DNA of 27,326 bases from JARRLC01 sp050290865. GTDB taxonomy: Bacteria > Pseudomonadota > Alphaproteobacteria > Rhizobiales > Rhodomicrobiaceae. The position numbers and the translations under genes were made by a program. The stretch lies in NCBI GenBank assembly GCA_050290865.1, contig JBNKIW010000035.1:1-27326 (forward strand), given 5' to 3'. Each line of letters begins with the position of its first letter. The stretch's first letter is position 1. The notes beneath the pieces were generated by a model. The model saw only the letters and a list, made by a program, of their open reading frames with translations. It ran no database searches and was not told the DNA's origin. Below are positions 7,136-16,011 of the stretch, piece by piece.

Positions 7136-9412
7136 TCAGCGCCCCCGTGTCTTGATGATGAAATCGGTGCTGTCGTTGGTCTCACCGCTCATGCGCCGGT
7201 CGGAAATGATCACCGACGCGCCAACCCATGCCAGCTCGGAGATGCGCTTCGCCGCATCCTCCGGGATCTCCACGCGGTCGAGCGCACCGGCCGCGGTCTC
7301 GGGCGGCAGTTCGATGGACGCCGTCGTCTCGGGCACGCTGTCGTCCGCCGACCTCCGGTGGCGCTTTCTCCGCCGCCGCTTCTTCTTCCGCTCGGCATCC
7401 GGCACCGACACCGCCGACCATTTCAACGTCCGTCCGTCCGGGGCCGAGTCGAGCGCAACATAGACATGCGTGCCGATCGGGCGTTCCGGATCCTTTATGC
7501 TCACGGGGACATCGAATACGGGCTTGAACGCCTGCCGTACATAGAGCCGCCCGGTCTTGCGGCTGATGAACACGGAGACCGGCTTCAGCCGCCGTTTGGC
7601 TTCCCTGATCCTGGCGAACAAAGTCTCCGCGACGGTTTCTGCGTCCCGGGCGGCCTTGTCCGCCGCCTCGACTTGCCGATCCGCCGCATCCTTGACCTGC
7701 CTGGCCTCCTCCACGACCTTGCGGGCCTCGGCGATCTCGACCTCAAGAGCCGCCTTCGCCTCTTCCTTGCGAGCCCTGGCGCGCTCGGTGTCCGCCTTGT
7801 CCTCCTCGGCTCGCGCCGCCCTGCGGGCCGCCACCTTCGCCCGGTGCTTGGCAGTCTTCAGCGCCGCCTCAGCGGCCCTTACCGCCTTGGCCGCAGCCCG
7901 GACTTCATCCTCCCGGGCATCGACGGCCCTGGCGGCAGCCCGCGCGCTTTCCTCCCCGGCTTTCACCGCCCTGGCCGCGGCTTCCGCGTCTTCCTCACGC
8001 GCTTTCACCGTCTCGTCAGCAGACCGCGCTTCCTGCTCGCGGGCCTTTACCGCCTCGACAGCAGCCCGGGCCTCTTCATTCTCTTCCTCAGCCGGTTTGT
8101 CCGCAGCCTCCGCCTGATCTTCCTTCTTCCCGGCCTGAGCTGTTTCATCCTCCGCCTTCGCGGCACGGCTTTCGGATCGGGCTTTGTCCGCCGCCTCGCG
8201 CGCGGCCTCCAGTTCCTTGTCCTGCTGCGCCTTCGCCTCTCGCGCGGCTTTGAGCTCCTTGGCCTTCAACGCCTCAGCCTCACGGGCGGCCTTCAAGTCC
8301 CGTTCCCTCAGATCCTTCGCCTCGCGGGCAGCCTCCAGTTCCTTGTCTTTCAGCTCCCTGGCCTCATGCGCTGCTGCGAGGGCCTTCTCCGCCTCGGCAA
8401 TCTTGCCTTCGGCCACGCCCTTGCCCGCCATCACGCGTTTCGCGGTCTCCTCGTCGGCGAGGAAACGCGCGATCCTGCGATCGATGCCGGCAAGCTCGCG
8501 TTCCTTGTTCTCGACAGCCTTTTCCGCCAGCCGGAGCGCCCCGGCCGCGGTGCGCTCTTCCTTTTTCGCAGCAGAGAGCGCGGCGGACGTTTCCTTCACG
8601 GCCTCGACCGCGTCGCCCCCCTGGGCATCGGCCTCTTTCCACAAAGCCCGAGCATATTCCATGGGATTGAGCAGTTTCGCGGACGGGGCTTCGGCCTTCA
8701 CAATGGCGGGTTGAGCCGGCCCGGCCTCGGCATCCCGAACGGCCTCGACCTCGGCCTCGGCGACCACAACGCGCGTCTCCTCGCCGCTCGCTTCCGCCTT
8801 GATGGCCGGGTCCGGCTCGTCCCGGGCGGGATGCATCGTGGGTACGGGCAGGTTGCCATGCGTGATCCCGGCGGGAGCGATGTCGCGCGGCACAACCAGC
8901 ACGCGCTGACCGATCTTCGTCAACCGGAAGATCCGCCGCGCGAAGGAATGCGGCATGCGAATGCAGCCGTGCGACGCCGGATAACCGGGCAACACCCCCG
9001 CATGCATGGCCACGCCGGTCCAGGTGATGCGCTGCATATAAGGCATCGACGCGCCATGATAGATGTTCGAATAGTGGACCCTCTTCTTCTGAAGAATGGA
9101 GAACACACCCGTCGGTGTCCGGTGTCCCCGCTGGCCGGTCGATACTGGCGCGCGCGCCACGAGGCCCTCGACGCCGTAGAAGGACACGTGCTGATCGCCG
9201 ATGGAAACGATGGCGAAAAGCGGGCCGGACCGCTTTTGCTTCTTCTCTGTGCGATGACTGTCGTGATGCGAACGGTTCCTGCGCCGCGCCGCGGCTGGAT
9301 CGGCCGACGCTACGGCCAGACAGGCGATGAGCATGGAAGCGATCAACGCATCCCAGCGGACTGACAACGCAAAGCGCCGCCAGATGGCGCCAATGTCGAA
9401 CACACGCAACAT
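7136..9412 (-). CDS. L,D-transpeptidase with very long Ala/Lys/Glu coiled coil
   Basis: A 758-residue exported protein. A signal peptide or anchor occupies residues 1-42 (hydrophobic core ASMLIACLAVASA). The YkuD L,D-transpeptidase domain spans about 63-177. Its catalytic motif is HAGVLPGYPASHGCIRMP, with Cys150 as nucleophile and His137 upstream. A low-complexity helical region of about 330 residues (255-585) contains two arrays of 14-residue repeats. A second domain (about 610-675, VFISRKTGRLYV to IGTHVYVAL) resembles the first half of a YkuD domain but lacks the SHGC motif, followed by a K/R-rich patch. YkuD enzymes cross-link peptidoglycan or attach proteins to it; the coiled coil could span the periplasm. 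The ATG at 9412 is chosen for AGAGG four bases upstream; 9445 and 9460 are alternatives. Confidence 0.9.
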   Translation of the reverse strand: MLRVFDIGAIWRRFALSVRWDALIASMLIACLAVASADPAAARRRNRSHHDSHRTEKKQKRSGPLFAIVSIGDQHVSFYGVEGLVARAPVSTGQRGHRTPTGVFSILQKKRVHYSNIYHGASMPYMQRITWTGVAMHAGVLPGYPASHGCIRMPHSFARRIFRLTKIGQRVLVVPRDIAPAGITHGNLPVPTMHPARDEPDPAIKAEASGEETRVVVAEAEVEAVRDAEAGPAQPAIVKAEAPSAKLLNPMEYARALWKEADAQGGDAVEAVKETSAALSAAKKEERTAAGALRLAEKAVENKERELAGIDRRIARFLADEETAKRVMAGKGVAEGKIAEAEKALAAAHEARELKDKELEAAREAKDLRERDLKAAREAEALKAKELKAAREAKAQQDKELEAAREAADKARSESRAAKAEDETAQAGKKEDQAEAADKPAEEENEEARAAVEAVKAREQEARSADETVKAREEDAEAAARAVKAGEESARAAARAVDAREDEVRAAAKAVRAAEAALKTAKHRAKVAARRAARAEEDKADTERARARKEEAKAALEVEIAEARKVVEEARQVKDAADRQVEAADKAARDAETVAETLFARIREAKRRLKPVSVFISRKTGRLYVRQAFKPVFDVPVSIKDPERPIGTHVYVALDSAPDGRTLKWSAVSVPDAERKKKRRRRKRHRRSADDSVPETTASIELPPETAAGALDRVEIPEDAAKRISELAWVGASVIISDRRMSGETNDSTDFIIKTRGR
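7844..8053 (-). repeat. Five 14-residue repeats in the L,D-transpeptidase coiled coil
   Basis: Residues 454-523 divide into five 14-residue units beginning AVKARE, TVKARE, AVKAGE, AVDARE and AVRAAE. Each is two heptads long (42 bp). Units are similar in protein but varied in DNA, so the array is old or under protein-level selection. Confidence 0.75.
8183..8350 (-). repeat. Four 14-residue repeats in the L,D-transpeptidase coiled coil
   Basis: Residues 355-410 divide into four 14-residue units with core KELEAAREAK, RDLKAAREAE, KELKAAREAK and KELEAAREAA. The motif differs from the second array, so two separate amplifications extended the same coiled coil. Confidence 0.8.
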
Positions 9413-9525
9413 GCTACCTCTTGAGAAACGCAAAGCTGGGGTTGTCATTTGTTTTTGCATAAATACGGGGAAATCAAGAATGGAGTGCTAATCGGAGGTC
9501 ATCAAACGACGCGGTTTAGGCCATT

Positions 9526-9549
9526 TTGCAACAGGACTGCTTGTCGCAA
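9526..9549 (-). terminator. Candidate terminator of the S10-type peptidase gene
   Basis: Read on the minus strand, TTGCGACA and TGTTGCAA form an 8-bp stem (one G-U pair) with an 8-base loop, 17 bases after the peptidase stop. It is followed by AAATGGCC rather than a T-tract, so intrinsic termination is uncertain. Confidence 0.3.
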
Positions 9550-9565
9550 CCGGCGGGACGAACAT

Positions 9566-11068
9566 TCAGTCAGGCGCCCCGCCGATGGCGGAGTGGTAGA
9601 GTTCGCGGGCATCCGCCTGGAGCTGGCGCCGCGAATCGGGGCGCAGATACATCATGTGCCCGCCGCGATAGACCTTGAGCCTGACCGGCTCCGCCCCCTC
9701 GATACGGCTGAGATGCGCCAGCAGATAGCGCGTGGCACCATAGGTCGTTACCAGATCGGTGTAACCGTGCACGATCAGCACGCGGAGACGCGGATTCTGA
9801 ACGCGCGCCTCTTCCAGTTCATCGAGCGCGCTTGCCGCCGCCCCCGTGCCGCTGCGGTCCCAGACGCGGGCGACCTTGCGGTTGAGCAACAGGTAGGGAA
9901 GATCGGTACGGAAACCGAGTTCCCCAGCGGTGTAATGGACCATGACCGGCGTCAGGACCGTCAGGGCGCCATCGAGCACCGGGTCGAAATCCGGGTGATC
10001 GGGAGGCTGTGGTCCGGCAGCCGTGACGGTGCCGTCATACCGGCTGAGGAGGCGGCCGCTCCGCCGCTGATAATCCTCGATGAACAGACGCAGGGAGACA
10101 CGGTTCTGATGCAGATCGAGCGCTTTCGGATCGAGCCCCGTGAAGCGCGCCAGTTCGGCGCCAATGCCGGTATCCTGGCTGGCCGCGCCCGCCAGCAGAT
10201 GGGGAAGGTAGCGGCCGAAGGTGAAGCGCTCGACCTCGGTGAGGAAATCCTGCGACGCCTCGCCGCCGGTTCGCAGTTCGATGTTCGCCGCAGCTATCGA
10301 GGGCAGACGGAGCGCATGGGGAAGGAAATCGTCACCAAACGTCACGCGGCGTTCCAGCATCGGCGAGATCAGCGTCGCCCCCTGCACCTGAACGCCATTT
10401 TGCAGCAGGCGCGCCATGACCAGGAGCGCGCGGAACCCGCCGTAACTTTCTCCGGCCAGGAAGACCGGCGCCAGCGTGCGCCCGTTTCGGCCGAGATAGA
10501 GGCGGATGATATCGGCCATCGCGTCCGCGTCGCTCTCGGGGTTGTAGAACCGGCGCCTTGCCTCCTCGCCGGCCACGGTGGCGCGGCTGAACCCCGTTCC
10601 CGGCGGATCGATGAAGACGAGGTCCGTGAAGCCGATCCAGCTATCGGGATTGCTCGCGAGTTGAACAGGCTGGACCGGGCCGGCGCCCTTCGAGTCGAAG
10701 TTGATTACGCGCGGCCCCAGGGCGCCGAGATGCAGAAAAGCCGAGGCGGCACCAGGCCCGCCGTTGAACACGAAGGTTATGGGCCGCGGGCTCTCTTTCC
10801 GGTCGAGAACATAGGCGGTGTAATAGATCTTGGCACTCACGGTGCCCTTGGCGTCGGCGAGGGGCAGGCTGCCCGCGGTGGCCGTATAGGCCAGCCGGCC
10901 GCCATGTCCGCCGGGGTCGTGATGCGTGACGCTGTCGGCGGGCAAAGGGCGCCAGTCCGCTCTCTTGACCGCTGGCGCCGCTTCCCCCTGGGCTTGCGCG
11001 TGAACCGGCCCGGGAAGAACGTGCAGCGCGAGGACGCCCGCAGCGAGAATGGAAAGAAGCGGCTTCAT
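9566..11068 (-). CDS. Secreted serine carboxypeptidase-family (S10) peptidase
   Basis: A 500-residue alpha/beta hydrolase with a clear signal peptide (MKPLLSILAAGVLALHVLPGPVHAQA). FVFNGGPGAASA forms the oxyanion region. FIDPPGTGFSRA precedes the nucleophile motif LAGESYGGFR (Ser208). The Asp is in VHGYTDLVTTYG (about 438) and the His in GGHMMYLRP (about 471). This order and length match the S10 carboxypeptidase family as found in proteobacteria, often annotated only as peptidase S10. It probably acts on peptides in the periplasm. The ATG at 11068 has GAGAG four bases upstream and starts exactly at the signal peptide; an in-frame ATG at 11140 would bury it. It is divergent from the amidase gene across 209 bases. 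Confidence 0.9.
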   Translation of the reverse strand: MKPLLSILAAGVLALHVLPGPVHAQAQGEAAPAVKRADWRPLPADSVTHHDPGGHGGRLAYTATAGSLPLADAKGTVSAKIYYTAYVLDRKESPRPITFVFNGGPGAASAFLHLGALGPRVINFDSKGAGPVQPVQLASNPDSWIGFTDLVFIDPPGTGFSRATVAGEEARRRFYNPESDADAMADIIRLYLGRNGRTLAPVFLAGESYGGFRALLVMARLLQNGVQVQGATLISPMLERRVTFGDDFLPHALRLPSIAAANIELRTGGEASQDFLTEVERFTFGRYLPHLLAGAASQDTGIGAELARFTGLDPKALDLHQNRVSLRLFIEDYQRRSGRLLSRYDGTVTAAGPQPPDHPDFDPVLDGALTVLTPVMVHYTAGELGFRTDLPYLLLNRKVARVWDRSGTGAAASALDELEEARVQNPRLRVLIVHGYTDLVTTYGATRYLLAHLSRIEGAEPVRLKVYRGGHMMYLRPDSRRQLQADARELYHSAIGGAPD

Positions 11069-11277
11069 GGTACTCTCAACACCCCCTGCGATTACGCGCC
11101 GCCCGAAATCCCGTATTGCCCGGATACGGGTTTCGTTCATCCATACTCTGCTCTAACCAACTTATGACCGGAATGTGGCGGCGAGAGAGACGGCCACAGA
11201 GAATGTTCGAACCCCGCAGATTCCGGCAAGCGTCCGGCGCTATGGTAAATATCTTAACGGCGAGTACAACGGCAGGC

Positions 11278-12705
11278 ATGGACACATTCTTTCACATTGA
11301 TGCGACCGCGCAGGCGGAACTGGTGAAATCCGGCGCCGTGACCCCGCTGGAACTCGTCGACGCGGCGATCGCCCGCATCGATGCGCTTGACGGCCAGCTC
11401 AACGCCGTCACCGTCCGGCTTTTCGACCGGGCGCGGAAAGCCGCCAGCGGTCCTCTGCCCGACGGGCCGTTCAAAGGCGTTCCGTTCCTCATCAAGGACC
11501 TGTCGGCGGTCCGCGGCGCAACGCTGAGCTATGGATGCCGCCTGTTTGCGACGAACCGGGCCGTCCACAACGAGGCCATCACCGCGCGCGCATTGCAGGC
11601 AGGGTTCGTCATTCTGGGCAAGACCAACACCGCTGAATTCGGTCTCCTGCCGACCACGGAGCCGCTCCTCTGGGGACCGACACACAATCCGTGGAACCTG
11701 GCTTACAGCCCGGGAGGATCGAGCGGCGGGTCGGCCGCGGCCGTCGCCTCGGGGCTGGTCCCCATCGCGCAGGGCGGTGATGGCGGCGGCTCGATCCGCA
11801 TTCCGGCGTCGTGCTGCGGCGTGTTCGGCCTGAAACCGAGCCGTGGCCGCGCCGTGCCGACGATGCGAAAGACGCCGGGCGACACCGCTGTCAATTTGTG
11901 CCTGAGCCGCAGCGTCCGCGACACTGCGCGGTTCCTCGAAATCAGCGAGCAGCGGGGCAAGGCCACCGTTCTTCCGCCGCTCGGTTTCGTTGCGGGGCCG
12001 TCGCCCCGGCGGCTGCGCATCGCATGGTCGTCGGCGAACCTGCTCGGCCAGGAACCCGATCCGGAGGTGAGAGCCGCGCTGGACGACGCCGTGAAGCTCT
12101 GCACATCCCTCGGCCACACGGTCGAGGAAGCGGCGCCGCGCATCAATGGCGAAGAGGCCATCGGGAACTTCCTCGCCTTCTGGGCGTACGGCCCCTCTTT
12201 TATGGTGCGGAATTTCTGGATGCTACGGCTCAAGACATTCAGCACGAGGCCAATCACCGCGCTTCTGGAGCCGTGGACGCTCGGCCTCGCCGACTGGTTC
12301 GACACCGAGGAGCGGCGGAACCCTGGTATGCTGGCGAGGGCGGCTGCGTTCTTCCGCGATGCGAGCACCGAGATGGACGAGTTCTTCTCGCGCTACGACG
12401 TCCATCTGACCCCCGTCCTGCGGCGGCTGCCTGCGAAGCTGGGCGAATTCGCTCCCACGGTCCCGTTTGCCACGCTGCTGGACAGATGCATCGGCCATAT
12501 CACCTACACGCCGCTGCACAACGCGGTCGGCACCCCCGCAATGTCCGTGCCGCTGTCGATGAGCGCGGACGGCCTTCCCATCGGCGCCCATTTTGCCGCG
12601 CGGACGGGCGATGAACGCACGCTTCTCGAACTCGCCTATGAGCTGGAGCGGGCGCAGCCCTGGGCCGGACGCTGGCCACCTGGCGCGCCCCGCGGGAAGT
12701 CCTGA
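11278..12705 (+). CDS. Amidase-signature family amidase
   Basis: A 475-residue enzyme of the amidase-signature family, which hydrolyses carboxamides. The Ser-cisSer-Lys triad is visible: Lys73 in FLIKDLS, Ser148 in PGGSSGGSAAAVASG and Ser172 in GGGSIRIPAS. The 24-residue spacing between the two serines is that of known family members. The loop before the nucleophile reads GGDGGGS rather than the usual GTDxGGS, a small oddity. No GatB or GatC gene is adjacent and GatA-specific context is missing, so a free amidase is more likely than a tRNA amidotransferase subunit. The start is chosen at 11278 because the fold begins there; upstream in-frame ATGs exist (11116, 11242) without better ribosome sites. 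Substrate unknown. Confidence 0.88.
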   Translation: MDTFFHIDATAQAELVKSGAVTPLELVDAAIARIDALDGQLNAVTVRLFDRARKAASGPLPDGPFKGVPFLIKDLSAVRGATLSYGCRLFATNRAVHNEAITARALQAGFVILGKTNTAEFGLLPTTEPLLWGPTHNPWNLAYSPGGSSGGSAAAVASGLVPIAQGGDGGGSIRIPASCCGVFGLKPSRGRAVPTMRKTPGDTAVNLCLSRSVRDTARFLEISEQRGKATVLPPLGFVAGPSPRRLRIAWSSANLLGQEPDPEVRAALDDAVKLCTSLGHTVEEAAPRINGEEAIGNFLAFWAYGPSFMVRNFWMLRLKTFSTRPITALLEPWTLGLADWFDTEERRNPGMLARAAAFFRDASTEMDEFFSRYDVHLTPVLRRLPAKLGEFAPTVPFATLLDRCIGHITYTPLHNAVGTPAMSVPLSMSADGLPIGAHFAARTGDERTLLELAYELERAQPWAGRWPPGAPRGKS

Positions 12706-13007
12706 CGCACTTGCTTCGGAAAGCCGTACTGATGCGAGCCTCGCGGCGTAGCGGAAGCCTTCGCGTCGGATTTGATTCGATTGCCCGGCCCGTCTTTCGG
12801 CCTCTCTAAACATACGAATGCGATAAATGGCGCGATCGAGATGGCGGCCGGTTCTGCCATCGCGGTGCTGCGGAAGGCCAGCACATCAGCAACGCCATGC
12901 ACGCAGGTTGCGGGCGGCGTTACCGGGCGAGCGTCTGACGTCTTCCCCCGTGGGGATGGAAGAACAGGCTCAGCCAAACGCGCCGATCAGGCCGAGAGGT
13001 GAGTTCA
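12706..13007. other. 302-base intergenic region upstream of phaC
   Basis: No gene is supported. The region should hold the phaC promoter, but I see no convincing -35/-10 pair. The last bases contain the phaC ribosome-binding site (GAGAGGTGAG). Confidence 0.4.
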
Positions 13008-14843
13008 ATGTTGTTCGAATTCCTGCCCAAGACCAAGGCATGCTCGCTCGTGCCCCCGAGCACCGCAGTTCCCGATGCAGCACTCGCCAAGCCCGGTCCG
13101 TCTGCCGACGGCGCCGTGGCGAGACGGCCCCTCGACCTGCTCCAGCGCGCCTGGCAGGCACGCCTCACCAATTCGGGATCGCCCGTCGCGCTGACGCTGG
13201 CCTTCTGCGACTGGGCGCTGCACATGGCCAATGCGCCGGGTCATCAGCAGGCCGTCATGGAAAAAGCGGCACGCCGATGGCTCGAATTGTGCCGATACAC
13301 CCTCGAATGCTGCCAGGGCGTCGAAGCCGAGCCCTGCATCAGGCCGTTCCCCGGAGACCGCCGCTTCAACCACGAAGGCTGGGGCCAGTTCCCCTACAAC
13401 GTCTTCGCCCAGACGTTCCTCAACTGGCAGATGTTCTGGCGCGACGCGGTCACCGGCGTCAGCGGCGTCAGCCCCAGCCACGAGCGCATGGTGGAATTCG
13501 TCGTGCGCCAGATCCTCGACATCTACGCACCGTCGAACTACCCGCTCACCAACCCGATGGTAACCGAGACGACACTCAAGGAGGGCGGCACCAACCTCGT
13601 CAAGGGCCTGCACAACTTCCTCGAAGACTGGACCCGGGTCATCTTCGACCGCCCGCCTATCGGCGCCGAGAACTTCATCCCCGGCAAACAGACTGCCGCG
13701 ACGCCCGGCCGGGTGATCTACCGCAACGAACTGATCGAACTCATCCAATACAGTCCCACCACGGAAACGGTGCGGCCCGAACCCGTGCTGATCGTTCCGG
13801 CGTGGATCATGAAATATTACATCCTCGATCTCTCGCCCGAGAATTCGCTGGTGAAAACGCTGGTGGACAGCGGCTTCACGGTGTTCATGATCTCCTGGCG
13901 CAACCCGGGCGCCGAACTCCGCGATTTGGGCATGGACGACTACCGCCGCCTCGGCGTCATGGCCGCGCTCAACGCCATCGCCGCCGTCTGTCCGGACGAA
14001 AAGGTGCATGCCACGGGCTATTGCCTCGGCGGCACGCTCCTGGCCATCGCCGCGGCGGAAATGGCGCGGGACCGGAACGAACAGCTCGCTTCGATGACGA
14101 TGTTCGCCGCGCAGGTCGACTTCCGCGAGGCGGGCGAGCTCATGCTGTTCATCAACGACAGCCAGGTCGCCTATCTCGAAGACGTCATGTGGGAGCGGGG
14201 CTATCTCGACACACGGCAGATGGCGCAGGCCTTTCAGCTCCTGCGCTCCAACGACCTGATCTGGTCGCAGGGGATGCGCCAGTACATGCTCGGCCAGCGC
14301 CCGAAGCTGACCGACCTCATGGCCTGGAACGCCGACGCCACCCGGATGCCGTACCGGATGCATTCCGAATATCTGCGATACCTGTTCCTGAGGAACGACT
14401 TCGCCGAAGGACGCTACAAAGTGGACGGCAGGCCCGTGGTCCTTTCGGATATCGAGGTGCCCATCTTCGCGGTGGGGACGGAGACCGATCACGTGGCGCC
14501 CTGGCGGTCGGTGTACAAGGTCCTGCTGCTGACCAACACCGACGCGACATTCCTGCTCACGGCGGGCGGACACAATGTCGGCATCCTGGGATTGGGGGAG
14601 CGCCGTTCCGGACGGCCCAACAGATCGTACCGCATCTCCACGCGCCACAAGGGCTGCTGCTACGTCGATTCGGAGAGCTGGCTCGCGGGCGCCGAACGCC
14701 AGGAAGGCTCATGGTGGGCGGCATGGATCGCCTGGCTGGCCGAGCGATCGGGAACGCCGAAGCCGCCCCCGCAGATGGGCGCATCCGAGATGGGCTATCC
14801 GCCGCTCAACCCCGCTCCCGGCACCTACGTCTTCGAGCGGTGA
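13008..14843 (+). CDS. phaC: Poly(R)-hydroxyalkanoate synthase, class I-like
   Basis: Polymerises 3-hydroxyacyl-CoA into storage polyester on the PHA granule surface. The 611-residue protein shows the N-terminal PhaC region (YNVFAQTFLNWQMFW near 130), then VTETTLKEGGTNLVKGLHNFLEDW. The lipase-like box is GYCLGG with Cys339 replacing serine. The catalytic Asp is in GTETDHVAPW (494) and the His in GGHNVGI (522). PAWIMKYYILDLSPENSLVK is the conserved strand and helix after the cap. The length fits class I (about 560-620), and no phaE or phaR partner is adjacent. The ATG at 13008 has AGGTGAG four bases upstream; a GTG at 12999 is less likely. phaA, phaB and phasin genes are not in the window. Confidence 0.93.
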   Translation: MLFEFLPKTKACSLVPPSTAVPDAALAKPGPSADGAVARRPLDLLQRAWQARLTNSGSPVALTLAFCDWALHMANAPGHQQAVMEKAARRWLELCRYTLECCQGVEAEPCIRPFPGDRRFNHEGWGQFPYNVFAQTFLNWQMFWRDAVTGVSGVSPSHERMVEFVVRQILDIYAPSNYPLTNPMVTETTLKEGGTNLVKGLHNFLEDWTRVIFDRPPIGAENFIPGKQTAATPGRVIYRNELIELIQYSPTTETVRPEPVLIVPAWIMKYYILDLSPENSLVKTLVDSGFTVFMISWRNPGAELRDLGMDDYRRLGVMAALNAIAAVCPDEKVHATGYCLGGTLLAIAAAEMARDRNEQLASMTMFAAQVDFREAGELMLFINDSQVAYLEDVMWERGYLDTRQMAQAFQLLRSNDLIWSQGMRQYMLGQRPKLTDLMAWNADATRMPYRMHSEYLRYLFLRNDFAEGRYKVDGRPVVLSDIEVPIFAVGTETDHVAPWRSVYKVLLLTNTDATFLLTAGGHNVGILGLGERRSGRPNRSYRISTRHKGCCYVDSESWLAGAERQEGSWWAAWIAWLAERSGTPKPPPQMGASEMGYPPLNPAPGTYVFER

Positions 14844-14897
14844 CGGCAATGGCTGACCGGTCCGAAACAACCCCTGGTCACAGACTGCGGACATGAC

Positions 14898-15950
14898 ATG
14901 GCTCTTTTCGAATTCCTGTCCCACAACCGCGAAGCCGCTCAGGACGTTGAGGCGCGCCGGCTGACCGCACGCGCCGTGATGACCTCACCCGCTCTCACGG
15001 TCGAACCGGCGACGCCGGTCGCGGATATCGCCAGCCTTCTCGACTCGCACGGCATCAGTGCGGTCCCCGTCGTGGACACCACGGGCGCCCCCATCGGCAT
15101 CGTCAGCGATGGCGACCTCATCGGCCGCGCCGAGGAAGACCGCCGGGCGCGCCGGTCGTGGTGGCTGAGGCTCATCGCGGGCGGCGGAGCGACGGTGGAC
15201 AAGCCTGCCACCAGTGAAGCGGTCGAGCATACCGCGCGGGACATCATGTCGGCGCCCGTCATCACGGTGACGCCGGAGAACACGGTGGGCGATGTCGCCG
15301 AGCTTTTCACCGCCCATCGTATCAAGCGCGCGCCGGTGGTCGAGGATGGCCGCGTCGTAGGCGTTGTGAGCCGCGCCGATCTCGTGCGCGCATTTCTCGT
15401 AGAACAAGGCGCACCACTCTCTCCCCACCGCGGCCCGCCGATGCCGACGCCGCAAGCGCAGCCTCAGGCGCCGGAACCAGCGGGGGCGGAGGCAGCGAAA
15501 AAAGAGGAACCCGCGGCCCCGAAGGAATTGTCCGCCGACGGCTTCCGCGACCTGGTGCAGGATTTCGAGCATATGGCGGACGAGCGCCGCGAGGCCGAAC
15601 GCCGGGCCGCTGACGCGCTGAGGGCCGCCGCCGTCCAGCAACTGACCGGCCACCACCTCGGGGAGGCGGCCTGGCAGAACATGCTGCACCGCGCCCGCGA
15701 AGCGGCGGCGTGCGGCGCGACGGAACTCCTCATTCTCCGTTTCCCGCACGATCTGTGCAGCGATGGCGGCCGGGCGATCAACGCCCCCGAGCCGGACTGG
15801 CCGACGACACTGCGCGGCGAGGCGGCGGAGGTCTATGTGCGCTGGGAACACGAGCTCAAACAGAAGGGCTTCCACATCGCGGCACGCGTCATCGACTTCC
15901 CCGGTGGTTTCATGGGCGATATCGGCCTGTTCCTCGTCTGGGGGAAGTAG
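14898..15950 (+). CDS. CBS-pair protein with unassigned C-terminal domain
   Basis: A 350-residue cytosolic protein. Two CBS motifs lie at about 24-85 (ARAVMTSPALTVEPATPVADIASLL, VSDGDLIGR) and 113-170 (ARDIMSAPVITVTPENTVGDVAELF, VSRADLVRAF). Such pairs bind adenine nucleotides. A Pro/Ala/Glu linker (175-213) leads to a domain of about 135 residues that I do not recognise. It starts with a charged helix and ends in LRGEAAEVYVRWEHELKQKGFHIAARVIDFPGG. It lies 54 bases after phaC on the same strand and is probably co-transcribed. A nucleotide-sensing role linked to storage is inference. Its N-terminus (MALFEFLSH) resembles that of PhaC (MLFEFLPK), including twelve identical bases. No strong Shine-Dalgarno is seen. 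Confidence 0.8.
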   Translation: MALFEFLSHNREAAQDVEARRLTARAVMTSPALTVEPATPVADIASLLDSHGISAVPVVDTTGAPIGIVSDGDLIGRAEEDRRARRSWWLRLIAGGGATVDKPATSEAVEHTARDIMSAPVITVTPENTVGDVAELFTAHRIKRAPVVEDGRVVGVVSRADLVRAFLVEQGAPLSPHRGPPMPTPQAQPQAPEPAGAEAAKKEEPAAPKELSADGFRDLVQDFEHMADERREAERRAADALRAAAVQQLTGHHLGEAAWQNMLHRAREAAACGATELLILRFPHDLCSDGGRAINAPEPDWPTTLRGEAAEVYVRWEHELKQKGFHIAARVIDFPGGFMGDIGLFLVWGK

Positions 15951-16011
15951 ACCATCGCGCCTCGGACACGGTACGATTTGACGCACCTCATGGCATCTGC
16001 ATACTCAATCC

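Noticed and set aside
6341..9364. A 1007-codon open frame on the plus strand
   Set aside because: It is antisense to the EamA end and the L,D-transpeptidase, both of which have clear motifs. GC-rich codon bias removes stops on the opposite strand; the product is Arg/Leu/Gly-rich without domains.
12827..14896. A 689-codon frame overlapping phaC, and a 547-codon antisense frame
   Set aside because: Low-complexity Arg/Pro-rich translations over a gene with an intact catalytic triad.
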